Source: Mitragyna speciosa
Taxonomy: Eukaryota > Streptophyta > Magnoliopsida > Gentianales > Rubiaceae
Assembly: GCA_024721245.1 (NCBI GenBank)
Contig: CM045569.1
Location: forward strand, 9,803,355-9,867,354
Length of the DNA stretch: 64,000 nucleotides
Reading direction: 5' to 3'
A program made the translations under genes and the position numbers. Below the pieces are notes generated by a model, which saw only the letters and a list, made by a program, of their open reading frames with translations, made no database searches and was not told where the DNA came from. This document shows, piece by piece, positions 21,696 to 32,008 of the stretch; position 1 is the first letter of the stretch, and each line of letters starts with the position of its first letter.

Positions 21696-24600
21696 ATGGC
21701 GTTGGAAGCTGCTTCTAGTTTTAGTAGCATCCATTCTGCTGATTCCCCTGTGGCCATGGCGGTGGAAGCTGCTTCCAGTTTTAGTAGCATCCATTCTGCA
21801 GCTTCCCCTGTTGCCATGTCTACTCGCAGTCATTCTCCTGCTTCCCCTGTGCCCATTTCTACTCGCAGTCATTCTCCTGCTTCCGATTTTGATCGCATTC
21901 AATCTCCTGCTTCCAGTTTGGATCTCTTTCCTTCTGATGTGTCCCTTTATATTTGCCGATGTCCTTCTCCTTGCAATTTGTTGCGCATTCATTCTCCTGC
22001 TTCCAGTTTGGATCCCGCTCATTCTCCTGCTTCCAGTTTTGATCATATTCATTCTGTCTTGAAGGAGCTTGAAACTCACTGTCGGGCTAGAGGGCTATCG
22101 CAATGGGTACGCCGGTTCAAGGCAAAAAATGACCACGATGAATTGTCTAATTCTGTGTGTGACAATATCAAACAACTTGACACAGACTGGGTGTTTCTGA
22201 TAATGTTTTACGAATCTGTTGACAAGTGGAGGAAGGCAGATGATCAAGGAGAACTGAAATCTAACATCCAAGCAATTGTATCTGTAGCCAGTGGCATCGC
22301 CAGTGACCTTAGAGACGCTCGTCATCGAAAGAAGTACACTTTGCGTTCAAGAAGGGCTCTGAAGTTGCTCAAAGTACTAATAAGTGACTGCCAAACCAAG
22401 ACAGAGGCCTTGATGGAAGAAATTGGAGCAACTGTTAGTTCTTGGTCAGGATGCGGCTTTTTCCTAGAGGGGTATCGGGCAGGCCACCATGAGTTAAGAT
22501 ACTTTTCAAACTTGAACCGTTATTCTCGCCTGGAAAAGTTGCTTGAATCTGTAATTATCAGTTTGGAGGTCATAATAGAGAGCACTGCGCAGCATGGTTT
22601 CAATGATGCCACGGACAGTAATCTTAACAAGCAAATCTATGCCTTCTACGATGACCTAAAATGTATCCAAGGGCATTTGGATGGCTTACTCCATGGCTAT
22701 ACTTTTAGCCATGGTCGCCGTCATGTTACTGAAAAGTTTCTACTTAAAATTGCATCTGTGGCTATTCGCACAGCCAATTGTTCTTGCAATTACTGGTTCA
22801 ACAAAAAATTAGACCCCAACGTGGCACGACGTAACCTCATTGCTGGACTTCTGGATGTGCAGCATCAGATTGGTCCTACTAATTCAAACTTTGTAGATTT
22901 GAGTCTCCATTCCCTGAGAAATCTCCCACAAATCAGCACATGTCCATCTCCAATATTCACGCCTGATGTTTTCCCCTATTCTCTTGTGAATGGGTTGAAA
23001 AATGAGCATCTTGAACAGGAGGTGAAGTCCTTGGTACGCCTTGTCATCGGAGTCCATACAGCATGGAGAAACTTTAAGATTGAACAGCGTTTCATAGGGG
23101 AAACAAGTGCATTGCTTGTTGAGGTGGCATCTTACCATGGAAAAGCATGTGATGAAGCTCAAACTGATTGTTCAGTGTTGCTTATAAAAATTTGTCTTCT
23201 CAAGGTGGAGCTTTTCCTCATGGATAAACTCAATGATGAAGATAGGTTGGACATGATACAAAGGGAAGTTGAGAGACTGAATAATGCTCTGGAAACTTTG
23301 AGTCAATTTTCAGAAGATCTACCACTGGAGAAGACGGAATATGGAATACAGACCTTGGCACTCATTGAGGAGGTAGCATCTCTTTATCGTTCATGTCTTG
23401 CCAAGACCAGGAAATGCACTGTGTTTAAGGTAAATGACTCAAGTTTCCAATTATTCTATAAGATCGTGTTTTTCAAGGCAGAGTCATTTTTGGAGGAGTT
23501 ACTGAAGAGTAATATTACAAATTTAGTGGCTTGTGGGAAAGATAAAATTGAAGTTCTTCTTAAGGAGCTCAAGTTTTTTAAGGAACTCCTTACATATCAG
23601 AACAGCACGGAAGCCTTGGTCAAGGTATTCCAACAAGTTGAAAAAGTTGCTAGGAGGATAACATTTTTCTCTTACTCATTCCACCCTAATAAAATCACAG
23701 AAATGAGGATCGAGGAAATGATTACTGCTTTTGATGAGTTGTTTGATAAGTTGAAATGTATCAAGGCAGAGCTTAGAGCATTTTGTCCGCGGTTTCCAAT
23801 GCCTAATGTCCCCAAGACTTGTGAACTGTTATTCATCGATTTTTTGATCAACAATATACAAGAGTTGCTGAAAAATGATCCTGACTCAATTAGATCAGTG
23901 AAAAATCCTCTGACAGAGATTCAACAACATCTGGAGTCATTGAAATCTTTCCTCATGGAAGTCTCAAAGTTGGATATCGAGCATCCAGAACTGAAAGATC
24001 TTGGTAACAATATCATGCGGGTAGTGCATAAGCTCGACTATGTTATTGACATAAAGTTTGGTGCTGACTGGCAACATTTCTTCAGGTTTTATGATATATT
24101 GAATGAGTTGAGGCTTGTTAGCAAGCAAGCATCCCAAATTCAAATGGGAACACTGAATGCCAAATTAAAAAATGTCATCCAAGACTCATGCGGCAGGATA
24201 CCATGGGATAGTACACGAGAAGCAGGCAATGAAGTGGCAGTGAATCTAAGAGATCAGGAAGAAGTTATAATTGATCAACTTACCAGGGGTTCCTCAAAGC
24301 GGGCTATAGTTTCGATTGTTGGAATGCCCGGTATTGGCAAGACAACATTGGCCAGACAAGTGTACAACTGCCAACATGTGATGTATCATTTTCATCGTCG
24401 TGCATGGTGTACTGTTTCACAAGTGTACGAGAAAAGGGAATTGCTGCTTGAGATTTTAAGTGACATATGCGGACCTACTGATGAGATCCATGATATGAGC
24501 AATGCAGAACTTGAATTAAAATTGCGCCAGTGCTTGTTGAGAAACAAGTATCTCATAGTTATGGATGATGTGTGGGATATTGGAGCGTGGCATGATTTGC

Positions 24601-26423
24601 AAATTTCATTTCCAGATGATAGCAATGGAAGTAGAATTTTGATAACAACTCGTCTATGCAATGTGGCATTGGAAACCAATCCTACCAGCGAACCTCATCA
24701 TCTTCGTCCATTTTCTGACGAAGAAAGTTGGAAGTTATTAAAAGTGAAGATATTCCAAGATGAATTTTGCCCCGAGGAGCTATCGTTAGTCGGAAGGGAA
24801 ATTGCTCGACAGTGCAAAGGATTACCTCTTGCAGTTGTTGCAATTTCTGGTCTCCTAAAGAGGATAGAAAAAAGTGAAAATTGGTGGAAAAAAATTGCAG
24901 AAAGCCTAAGCTCACAAATAATTAATCATCCAGAAGCTCGGTGCATGGAGATTATGGAGCTGAGCTACAGGCACTTACCGGAGTATCTAAAAGCATGCTT
25001 TCTTTATCTTGGAGCTTTTCCTGAAGACAAAGATATTCCAGTCACCAAATTGATACGATTGTGGCTTGCTGAAGGATTCATACTAAAAACTGACTCGAGA
25101 AGCTTAGAACTTGTGGCAGAAGATCACTTGATGGATCTCATTAACAGAAGCCTAGTGATTATCTCGAAAAGAAGATCCAACGGAAAGGTGAAGGCATGTC
25201 GACTTCATGATCTAATGCGTGATTTCTGTCAGTCAAAAGCAAAAGAACAGAACTTTCTGAAGTTAATTACCAGGTCTGATGAACCATATGATTCTTTTCT
25301 TAGCTCAGATTATGGCTTTGAATTTGAATTTGAATTTGACCATCATTTTAAACCTATAACATATAAGGCCTACAGGTTGAGCATTTTTTTGAGGCGAAAT
25401 CATTTTGTTGATTCAAGGCCTTCTGGCCTTGGCACACGTTCTCTGATATTCTTTGCCGCTACTGATTCAGAACCAAGATGTCCTTACGACATCTCATTCA
25501 TTCGTCAAAACTTTGAATTTCTACGGGTGTTGGATTTAGAATGTATCAACGTGGGAATTTCTTTCCCATTGGAAATAGGACTGCTGGTTCAACTGAGATA
25601 TCTTGCAGTCAGTGGATATGTGCGCAACGTTCCACGATCAATTGATAACCTTTGGAAACTAGAAACTTTGGTCGTGAAGGGATTCCGTGGTAAGGTCGTA
25701 TTACCAGATACAATTTGGCACATGTCAAGTTTAAGGCACCTTCATGTGAATAAGTATGTTGCTTTCAACTTGAAAGATGAAGGGGTTGGAAGTTCTTTTC
25801 AGTTAGAAAATTTGATCAGCTTTTCCGCCCCAGCACTTCCTTATGGGGAAGAAACTGAAAAGATACTTAAGAGGTTGCCGAACTTATGCAAACTGAGGTG
25901 CATATTTTGGAATTCTTCCAAGAATTGCAATCAGTTTCCAGCATTGAATTTTCTTTCCCATTTGGAATCACTCAGAATATTCTACTTTAATAAGGAGCTT
26001 AATCCTGGTGAACTCATCCTTCCATTGAATCTGAAGAAATTGACTCTGTCACACTTCCACCTGCCGCAGAGTCATATTTCTGCTATTGGAAGACTACCAA
26101 AGCTGGAAGTTCTCAAACTTGATTCTGGTAAGTTTGAGGGACGAAAATGGGACATGAGAGAAGATGAGTTCCAGAAACTCAAGTTCTTGAAGTTAGACGC
26201 CATGGACATTGCAGAATGGAATGCTTCTTGTGATCACCTTCCTAACCTTGAACGACTAGTGTTACAGAATTGCAGAGACCTTCGGGAAATCCCGTGTGAT
26301 TTTGCAGGAATTGCTACCCTGGAAATGATTGAAGTGCATTGGTGCGGACAATCTGGAGAACAGTCTGCAAAAGAAATTGCGGAAGCAAGTGGGCAAATCA
26401 AAGTCCTTATCAGTCATTTATGA
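21696..26423 (+). CDS. R1-type NLR disease-resistance protein, intact (1,575 aa)
   Basis: This is an uninterrupted reading frame from ATG 21,696 to TGA 26,421-26,423; the start is supported by the conserved block ending there. Residues about 5-122 are a Ser/Pro-rich tandem repeat not present in the other copies. About 120-600 is the extended R1/late-blight-type N-terminal domain. NB-ARC carries P-loop GMPGIGKTT (876-884), kinase-2 VMDDVWD (955-961), GLPL CKGLPL (1040-1045), RNBS-D CFLYLGAFPEDKD, and an MHD-type LHD (1170-1172). The LRR domain runs from about 1,230 to the C-terminus. NLRs of this kind are intracellular receptors that sense pathogen effectors and switch by ADP/ATP exchange; the ligand cannot be inferred. 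It appears intronless and is divergent to the left copy. The closest paralogue is 13,253-17,662, very similar in the LRR and less so at the N-terminus. Confidence 0.93.
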   Translation: MALEAASSFSSIHSADSPVAMAVEAASSFSSIHSAASPVAMSTRSHSPASPVPISTRSHSPASDFDRIQSPASSLDLFPSDVSLYICRCPSPCNLLRIHSPASSLDPAHSPASSFDHIHSVLKELETHCRARGLSQWVRRFKAKNDHDELSNSVCDNIKQLDTDWVFLIMFYESVDKWRKADDQGELKSNIQAIVSVASGIASDLRDARHRKKYTLRSRRALKLLKVLISDCQTKTEALMEEIGATVSSWSGCGFFLEGYRAGHHELRYFSNLNRYSRLEKLLESVIISLEVIIESTAQHGFNDATDSNLNKQIYAFYDDLKCIQGHLDGLLHGYTFSHGRRHVTEKFLLKIASVAIRTANCSCNYWFNKKLDPNVARRNLIAGLLDVQHQIGPTNSNFVDLSLHSLRNLPQISTCPSPIFTPDVFPYSLVNGLKNEHLEQEVKSLVRLVIGVHTAWRNFKIEQRFIGETSALLVEVASYHGKACDEAQTDCSVLLIKICLLKVELFLMDKLNDEDRLDMIQREVERLNNALETLSQFSEDLPLEKTEYGIQTLALIEEVASLYRSCLAKTRKCTVFKVNDSSFQLFYKIVFFKAESFLEELLKSNITNLVACGKDKIEVLLKELKFFKELLTYQNSTEALVKVFQQVEKVARRITFFSYSFHPNKITEMRIEEMITAFDELFDKLKCIKAELRAFCPRFPMPNVPKTCELLFIDFLINNIQELLKNDPDSIRSVKNPLTEIQQHLESLKSFLMEVSKLDIEHPELKDLGNNIMRVVHKLDYVIDIKFGADWQHFFRFYDILNELRLVSKQASQIQMGTLNAKLKNVIQDSCGRIPWDSTREAGNEVAVNLRDQEEVIIDQLTRGSSKRAIVSIVGMPGIGKTTLARQVYNCQHVMYHFHRRAWCTVSQVYEKRELLLEILSDICGPTDEIHDMSNAELELKLRQCLLRNKYLIVMDDVWDIGAWHDLQISFPDDSNGSRILITTRLCNVALETNPTSEPHHLRPFSDEESWKLLKVKIFQDEFCPEELSLVGREIARQCKGLPLAVVAISGLLKRIEKSENWWKKIAESLSSQIINHPEARCMEIMELSYRHLPEYLKACFLYLGAFPEDKDIPVTKLIRLWLAEGFILKTDSRSLELVAEDHLMDLINRSLVIISKRRSNGKVKACRLHDLMRDFCQSKAKEQNFLKLITRSDEPYDSFLSSDYGFEFEFEFDHHFKPITYKAYRLSIFLRRNHFVDSRPSGLGTRSLIFFAATDSEPRCPYDISFIRQNFEFLRVLDLECINVGISFPLEIGLLVQLRYLAVSGYVRNVPRSIDNLWKLETLVVKGFRGKVVLPDTIWHMSSLRHLHVNKYVAFNLKDEGVGSSFQLENLISFSAPALPYGEETEKILKRLPNLCKLRCIFWNSSKNCNQFPALNFLSHLESLRIFYFNKELNPGELILPLNLKKLTLSHFHLPQSHISAIGRLPKLEVLKLDSGKFEGRKWDMREDEFQKLKFLKLDAMDIAEWNASCDHLPNLERLVLQNCRDLREIPCDFAGIATLEMIEVHWCGQSGEQSAKEIAEASGQIKVLISHL
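21711..22058 (+). repeat. In-frame Ser/Pro tandem-repeat expansion in the intact NLR
   Basis: Repeats of the ancestral start motif (ASSFDRIHS in other copies) have expanded: two units carrying AASSFSSIHSA, two carrying STRSHSPASPV-type sequence, then several SPASSLD and SPASSFD units ending in SSFDHIHSVLKELE. The DNA shows repeated ATTCTCCTGCTTCCAGTTT cores. All length changes keep the reading frame. The left NLR and the 20,376 fragment go directly from ASSF to HSALKELE. Confidence 0.9.
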
Positions 26424-28300
26424 TTGAGATCATCAGCAGGATCCTGGTGGGACATTGGTGTATTTTTTTTTGCATTAAACGAGTGTTTTATTTGACTTTC
26501 AACGTGCTGTTTTATTGCATTCGTGTATTTGTGAGATTGTATATCTTTTATACTTGAAGCATATGCCTAGCTAAATAATGCACAGAACTTGATGTTCGTA
26601 TGCCTATTTGAAAATTTCGTTCAATCCTTATAGTCCTCTGTTAATTTCAGATGTTCATGAGCTTTCATACTGATGTTGAGTCTTTAGTCTCTTTAATTCG
26701 TTTTTTTTTTTGAATTCATTGACAGTTCAAAATTCTCTTTATATCACATCTTATGACTGCCGCTAAATCTGCAGGCGTTTGTCTTGGAATAACTTGTTTC
26801 TGTGAACTTTCTTTTTTATACTGCGAAGTACCGAAAGTGAAGTCGTCATAAATTTTGGGTTTCGATATGATATTTCTTGTTTATCACAAGTCTTTCACTG
26901 TCTCATTTGTCTTAATGCCTTAATGCTCCATCTTTTGAGATGGAGATATGTGTTTCTTTTTCGTTGAATTTTGTGCTTTTTCACGGTGAATTGATACTTT
27001 TTAGTCTCTCAGTCAATTTCGTGTTGTATCCTGATTTTGAATCATTTTGAGAAATTATTGTTCTTGTTGCGTAAAAATAGTAAAAAATGTAACAAATTAT
27101 ATGTTTTATTTATGCATGTGTTATTTTGAATAAAAGATTAGAATTACATAACCTTTTGAATCTATATAACTTAATATTTAAAAACCTGCCTTCTAATTGT
27201 TAATTCATATTTTGTTTTTTCTATTTATATTACTATTTTTTTTTTGGTTGATGGTAGATCTCTCCATTTAATTATATAATTTTGTCTTCATCATTTTCTT
27301 TTGCGTGTTTACACATATATTGATTTCTCATAAAAAAAATAAAAACTCTTTTTTGTTTCATATAAGGAAATGCCAATAGATAGCTTTAATTATCATTTTA
27401 AATTTGCATTCTATATGCTAATCCAAATAGTTTTGTCCTCTTTTATTCAACTTGCATCAAAAAGATGTTCTTTAGAAATTATGAATTCTAGTATATGGCA
27501 ATGACTATTATAAATTGGTTTTTGGATTGAGACTTAATTCAAGTTATTCTAATCCAATAAGAAATTGGAGTACAAACCAAGTGTGCTATACACTTGGTGT
27601 ATGTTGTTGATTATTATGGAGTTTAGAATTAATTGCCCTTAAATATATGACGTTTTTAAGTTTTTGATCAAATTAATTTTCATGGAACCAATTAGTAGTA
27701 GGAAATCAACAGATACAAAATATTTTTTCCTTTTTATTTGACATTAGAATCAATAGACTTTAATAGAATCAATACTATAACTTATGTTCTTGACATCATT
27801 TAATGGCATTAGTTAACAAATTTTGTATTTTGAAAGTCAATTTTCAAATTGATTTACATATATCCTATTTATTTTGTTATTATAGTAAAGATTTACCTTA
27901 TTATATAGGATCATACAAGTCAAGATCTTTAGTCAATGCTTTCAAGTTGTCATTGTAATCTAGATTATTAATTTTTGTAATCGCTTAATCGTATGAAACT
28001 AAATCCAATAGGTTTAATCCTTATGGTTTCATTTTAGGATAATGTTTCACTTTTTACAATATAATTAATTTGCTTCATGTGCTAAATATATTTATTATTT
28101 TAATTTTTAATTTGGCATAAACATACACAATTGTCCTCCCATGACAATATCCAGTAAATTGTTAAATTTGTGGTAAATTATTAGATGCATTTTATTTAGT
28201 ATGCATCTATATCGCAATAATTTATTTTCGTTATATATAAATGCACTTGTACTCACTCTTTTACTGCTAGATGAACTCACAGTCACAAAGAGATAGTTCG
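26424..28300. other. Non-coding DNA 3' of the intact NLR
   Basis: No gene is visible. It mirrors 11,385-13,252 of the left arm closely, so it was part of the inverted unit. The start probably includes the 3' UTR. AT-rich runs only, with no coding signal. Confidence 0.7.
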
Positions 28301-28305
28301 ATATT
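28301..28305. repeat. Target-site duplication of element B, left copy
   Basis: ATATT directly precedes the LTR and recurs at 35,936-35,940. The uninterrupted left arm shows a single comparable AT-rich site. Confidence 0.85.
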
Positions 28306-29592
28306 TGATAGGGCGTATTTAGTCAATGTTAATTGTGTGTTTTTCCATTATGTTTTAGTGTTTTATTGTTTTTATGAGTTGATTTTACTTAGTTTTATAT
28401 TTTGTGTCGTTTATAGGTGTTTTGGTGTATTTGGTACAATTTGGAGCAGAAAAGGTAAATTCCAGAAGAGTTTTGTACGTAAGACGTGGGCACGCTGTAG
28501 CCGAGAAACTAAGCAGCGGGATTAAAAGGAGAAGCTTCCTATTGAGACTCAAACTACGACTTTTGTGCGAGATTTTGGAAGATCTGCAGATTTTTAGGAG
28601 TCTATTATTACCTTTTGTCAATTTCAATTAATTAGATTTAAGGAAAAGTATTATTAGTCAATCAAACTTTTATCTAAAAGGAAAGACTTCCTTTTGTGGT
28701 AGAAGTCTAAGTAGGAAAGAGAGAGACGTATTATTAGTAGTGAGTTGTGAATCGTTCTAGATAATTTTTTATTCAATATTTTGAACAGAAAACTCTTCTT
28801 CTTCTCTCGACATCTCTCTCTACTTTCATGGGGTGTAACTAAGCCTCTATTCTAGTCAAAGGAAGATTGAAGAATTGGTTTTACATGCTGTGAGATCTAA
28901 TCTATTTCTATTGTTTCTTTCAATTATTGGTATTTGTATATCTCATGCTTTTAGCGTTTAGGGTTATTGTGTGTTAAATTAAATATTGCTGGCCAGGTAT
29001 TTAATTCCACCATATAATCCTTTGTCATTCAGAATAGTTGATTGTTTAGCTATTTTGATACTTGTGACAACTAGTTTGAGAGATCTACAATCTAATTTAA
29101 ATGAACCCTTGTAGGTGTTTGTTGATTAGAATTGGGCTTTTCTAATTCATATTGCAATTGTGAGATTAAATTCTATGGTTGTACCTAGGTTATCTCTCAA
29201 TTAGGGAAGTAATTAACGGTTGTACCTTAATTACCGAAACGGTAAGGAAGAGTTGGCTGTTCGATTGTATCAACAGCTATAACCAATTTATCAATAATTG
29301 CTAGAATTCATTTTTGCATCGATGATCAGTCGAATGAACCAATTCCAACATCATTCCTTTGGCTAGAGTTTTCTCAACCTTGATTTTCTTTAATTTATTC
29401 TCTGCAATTTTGTTTACTCTAATTCGTTTAATTAATTTTAGTTATTCCAAAACCCCCCGTATTCTGGTGATTGTGAGATAAGTAAACAACCCAGTCCCTG
29501 AGGAGACGACCCTACTCATCACTATACTCAAAAATTATCTTTTAGTGAGTAGGATTTTTAATATTAATTTTTGTGCGGTTGACGCCCGTCCA
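28306..29592 (+). repeat. Element B 5' LTR
   Basis: It begins TGATAGGGCGTATTTAGTC and ends TTGACGCCCGTCCA. It matches 34,633-35,935 with scattered substitutions and small indels. It contains TAAGACGTGGGCACGC at 28,480-28,495, an inverted copy of the internal repeated motif. Confidence 0.93.
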
Positions 29593-29598
29593 GAATTT

Positions 29599-29616
29599 TG
29601 GCGCCGTTGCCGGGGA
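29599..29616 (+). promoter_or_regulatory. Element B primer-binding site (tRNA-Asp type)
   Basis: TGGCGCCGTTGCCGGGGA begins 6 bases past the 5' LTR. This sequence is the primer site used by many Athila-lineage plant elements and is complementary to the tRNA-Asp 3' end. Confidence 0.85.
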
Positions 29617-29674
29617 TTGGCGTCTTGATTTATTTATTTCTTTTTGTCTATTTTCACCTTCTTAACTCTTGAAC

Positions 29675-30715
29675 ATGGCAGCGAACTTCTTGCAGTTTGA
29701 TACAACATTTGATTATCCCTCTAGGATTGTTAATGAGGTAAGTGATTTTTCTTTTGAAAAATCAAATACTGAGCTAACGAATATAATTCATCAATTGGAC
29801 GCAGGTGGATTTTCGAGGCAACCACAGAGAGATTATGGTTCTTATTCTACCATGTATGATCATTATGCAGACATGTACAATTCAGAATGGAGGGATCATA
29901 CAAATTTTAGCTATAAGAATCCCTATGTGTATCAGTCAACACGGGATCATCACCAAAGCCTCCAACAGTACAATCCTCCATATTCTCCTACTCTACAACT
30001 GGTCCCAAATTCTAATTATGGTATGTCTCTGGAGGATATAAAGAAATCTATACACGAAGATACACTCAAACTCCAGCAACAAGCAAAAGATCAACTCCAA
30101 TGGCAGCAAAATATGGAAGTCCAATTTCAAACTTTGACTAATCAATTAAGACAGATAACAGCTGTAGCCAATCGTTTGGCGGACAGATGGGAACAATCAT
30201 CTCTCCAAACGATTGAAGAAACGGAGGAGGATGCAAACACCATCAGTTTAAGGACTGATGAGGAGATTGAGATGTCCAAAAAGATATCCCACATAGCATC
30301 AAAAGAAGAAGAAGAGACAGTCATGATTGAAAATTCAACAATTTATGATGGTAAAGAGGAGGCTACAGACGAGATGCCTCCAAAACCACTGAAAGATGAA
30401 GAGGAAAATGTTGAAGATGAAGTGTTTAAACTGCAGGAGGAAGAGACTGATAACCTGACCTTGAATCAAGAGTTGGATGAATATGTTGAAGAGCTTAATG
30501 TTCAATCTGAGTTTCAACAATCAGGTAAAGTGTTTTGTTTTATTTTGCCAATTTCTAATGAGAAACCTTTACCATTTGTTTTGCAGGCAACATCTCTATT
30601 TTTGAAGGCTCTCCATAAAGCTAGGAAGAATTTTGACATAATGACGGATGGATGGAGAGAACATAGATTGTTGCAATTCCAAGAGCTTGGGTATCCGTTT
30701 GATCCTGGTGGATAG
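29675..30715 (+). CDS. Element B ORF1, function unknown
   Basis: The ATG at 29,675 follows the primer site by about 60 bases and opens 346 codons. The N-terminus (MAANFLQFDTTFDYPSRIV) is followed by a Tyr/Gln/His-rich part, a Gln-rich possible coiled-coil (about 120-190) and a strongly acidic Glu-rich segment (about 185-275). The C-terminus is basic and aromatic, ending LGYPFDPGG. I see no zinc knuckle, protease or RT motif. The position suggests a gag-like or accessory role, but I do not recognise the family. The frame is intact, in contrast to the decayed elements nearby. Confidence 0.6.
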   Translation: MAANFLQFDTTFDYPSRIVNEVSDFSFEKSNTELTNIIHQLDAGGFSRQPQRDYGSYSTMYDHYADMYNSEWRDHTNFSYKNPYVYQSTRDHHQSLQQYNPPYSPTLQLVPNSNYGMSLEDIKKSIHEDTLKLQQQAKDQLQWQQNMEVQFQTLTNQLRQITAVANRLADRWEQSSLQTIEETEEDANTISLRTDEEIEMSKKISHIASKEEEETVMIENSTIYDGKEEATDEMPPKPLKDEEENVEDEVFKLQEEETDNLTLNQELDEYVEELNVQSEFQQSGKVFCFILPISNEKPLPFVLQATSLFLKALHKARKNFDIMTDGWREHRLLQFQELGYPFDPGG

Positions 30716-31146
30716 GGAAGCTATGTCTAGCCAAAGACATTAAAGAAAGGCGCTATTGGGAGGCAACCCAAATTATTTAGTTTAATTTATGTTATTTTAG
30801 TTGTCTTAGGTTGTTTTAAGTTCAAATGTTAAAGTCTAATTATTTCGATTTTGACAGGGGAGTTTAATTTATAGGGCGTGCCCACGTCTTATAACTAGTG
30901 CTTCTGAAGGATCACAGTGGGACAAATCAGGAGACTTTTTCTTTTAAGGCGTGCCCACGTCTTACAATTGGCTCGTAACGAGAATTTGATGAAAAAGACA
31001 GAAGACTTCGTTCTGTACAGCGTGGTCACGTCTTATGAGAAAAACTCAAAGAGCTGGAATGTGCAAAAAAATCAGAAGACTTTTTAGTGATACAACGTGC
31101 CCACGTGTTAACCCTAAAAGTCTTCTGTAGAGAGTTTTGAAATCGC

Positions 31147-31177
<31 letters not shown>

Positions 31178-32008
31178 CTCAACGTATTTTCTTTCTTCTT
31201 ACTTTCATTCTTTCTTCTTTCTTTTTCTTTCTTTTTTCTACCATTTTCCCCATTCTCCCTCTTTCTTTCTTTCTTTCTTTCTTCCTCCCTTGCAAACCCC
31301 TTCTACCTCTGCAACTCATCCTCCTTTAACTCTGCAACCCCCCCCCCCCGGCGTACTCTCTTTCTTTCATTCTCACATTATTGTCTCTCATCTTCCATCT
31401 CTCTCTTTCCCTCATTTTTTTTTCTTTCTTTCTCATATCATCTTTTTTTTCTTTCCTTGTCTCTCACACACCCTGACGATCGACACCTCACTTCCCTCAC
31501 TGGTATCAACGATTTCTTCACTCTCTTGCAGGATTATTGCCCTTTTCCCTCACCCTCTAGTCATCTCTGCTTATTTGGTTTTATTGTTGTCTTCTTTTAT
31601 GTTTATTAAATTGATTAATTTTTGCCTTAATTTTTGAAATTTGTGATTCCATTGTTACTTGTGTTTAATTGCTTCCCTGATTAGTTATTGTGTTGTTGAA
31701 ACTCGTGGGTATTCGTTTGTTTCTTGGTATTGGTGATGACCGAATGACTGTGCTGATCGGTTGGTATATATAATTGTTGAACTATGATTTTTATGGGCTT
31801 ATTTGAATATATGATTATTTGGGTAGATGATTGTCTGAAGCATTATGCATTGATACAACGTTCGTTAATTTGAATCATTCTATATTTCTAATGCTTGGTC
31901 ATTCTTTGTAATGGGCGATTGAAGTCTTTCTAAGCAGCATTGTTCAAGTGTTTGTTCATAAAGCTCAGTTACTGATTTTCATTGGTTTAATTTGTCTCCA
32001 GTTCAATT
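30716..32008 (+). other. Element B inter-ORF region with repeats and CT-rich tract
   Basis: It holds four tandem degenerate units with the core GCGTGCCCACGTCTTA (30,876-31,110), a poly-A run (about 31,146-31,172), and a long pyrimidine-rich stretch with TTTC and CTTT repeats (about 31,175-31,500). The reading frame over that stretch (31,137-31,637) is a composition artefact. The rest may serve as the leader of ORF2. Confidence 0.75.
30876..31110 (+). repeat. Four-copy GCGTGCCCACGTCTTA repeat in element B
   Basis: Copies lie at 30,876-30,891, 30,949-30,964, 31,020-31,035 (GCGTGGTCACGTCTTA) and 31,095-31,110 (ACGTGCCCACGTGTTA), spaced 71-75 bp apart. The AGAAGACTT phrases between them also recur, so the unit is about 73 bp. 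Inverted copies occur once in each LTR (28,480-28,495 and 34,807-34,822). Confidence 0.85.

Noticed and set aside
21660..22079. Antisense reading frame of 139 codons with GSRRM repeats
   Set aside because: Mirror of the Ser/Pro repeat in the NLR; the sense frame continues into a known protein and explains it.
23672..24915. Several minus-strand frames across the intact NLR
   Set aside because: Shadows of the NLR coding strand; no domain similarity.
31137..31637. 166-codon frame rich in Phe/Ser/Leu
   Set aside because: Follows from a poly-A run plus a CT-rich stretch inside element B; no start context or conservation.
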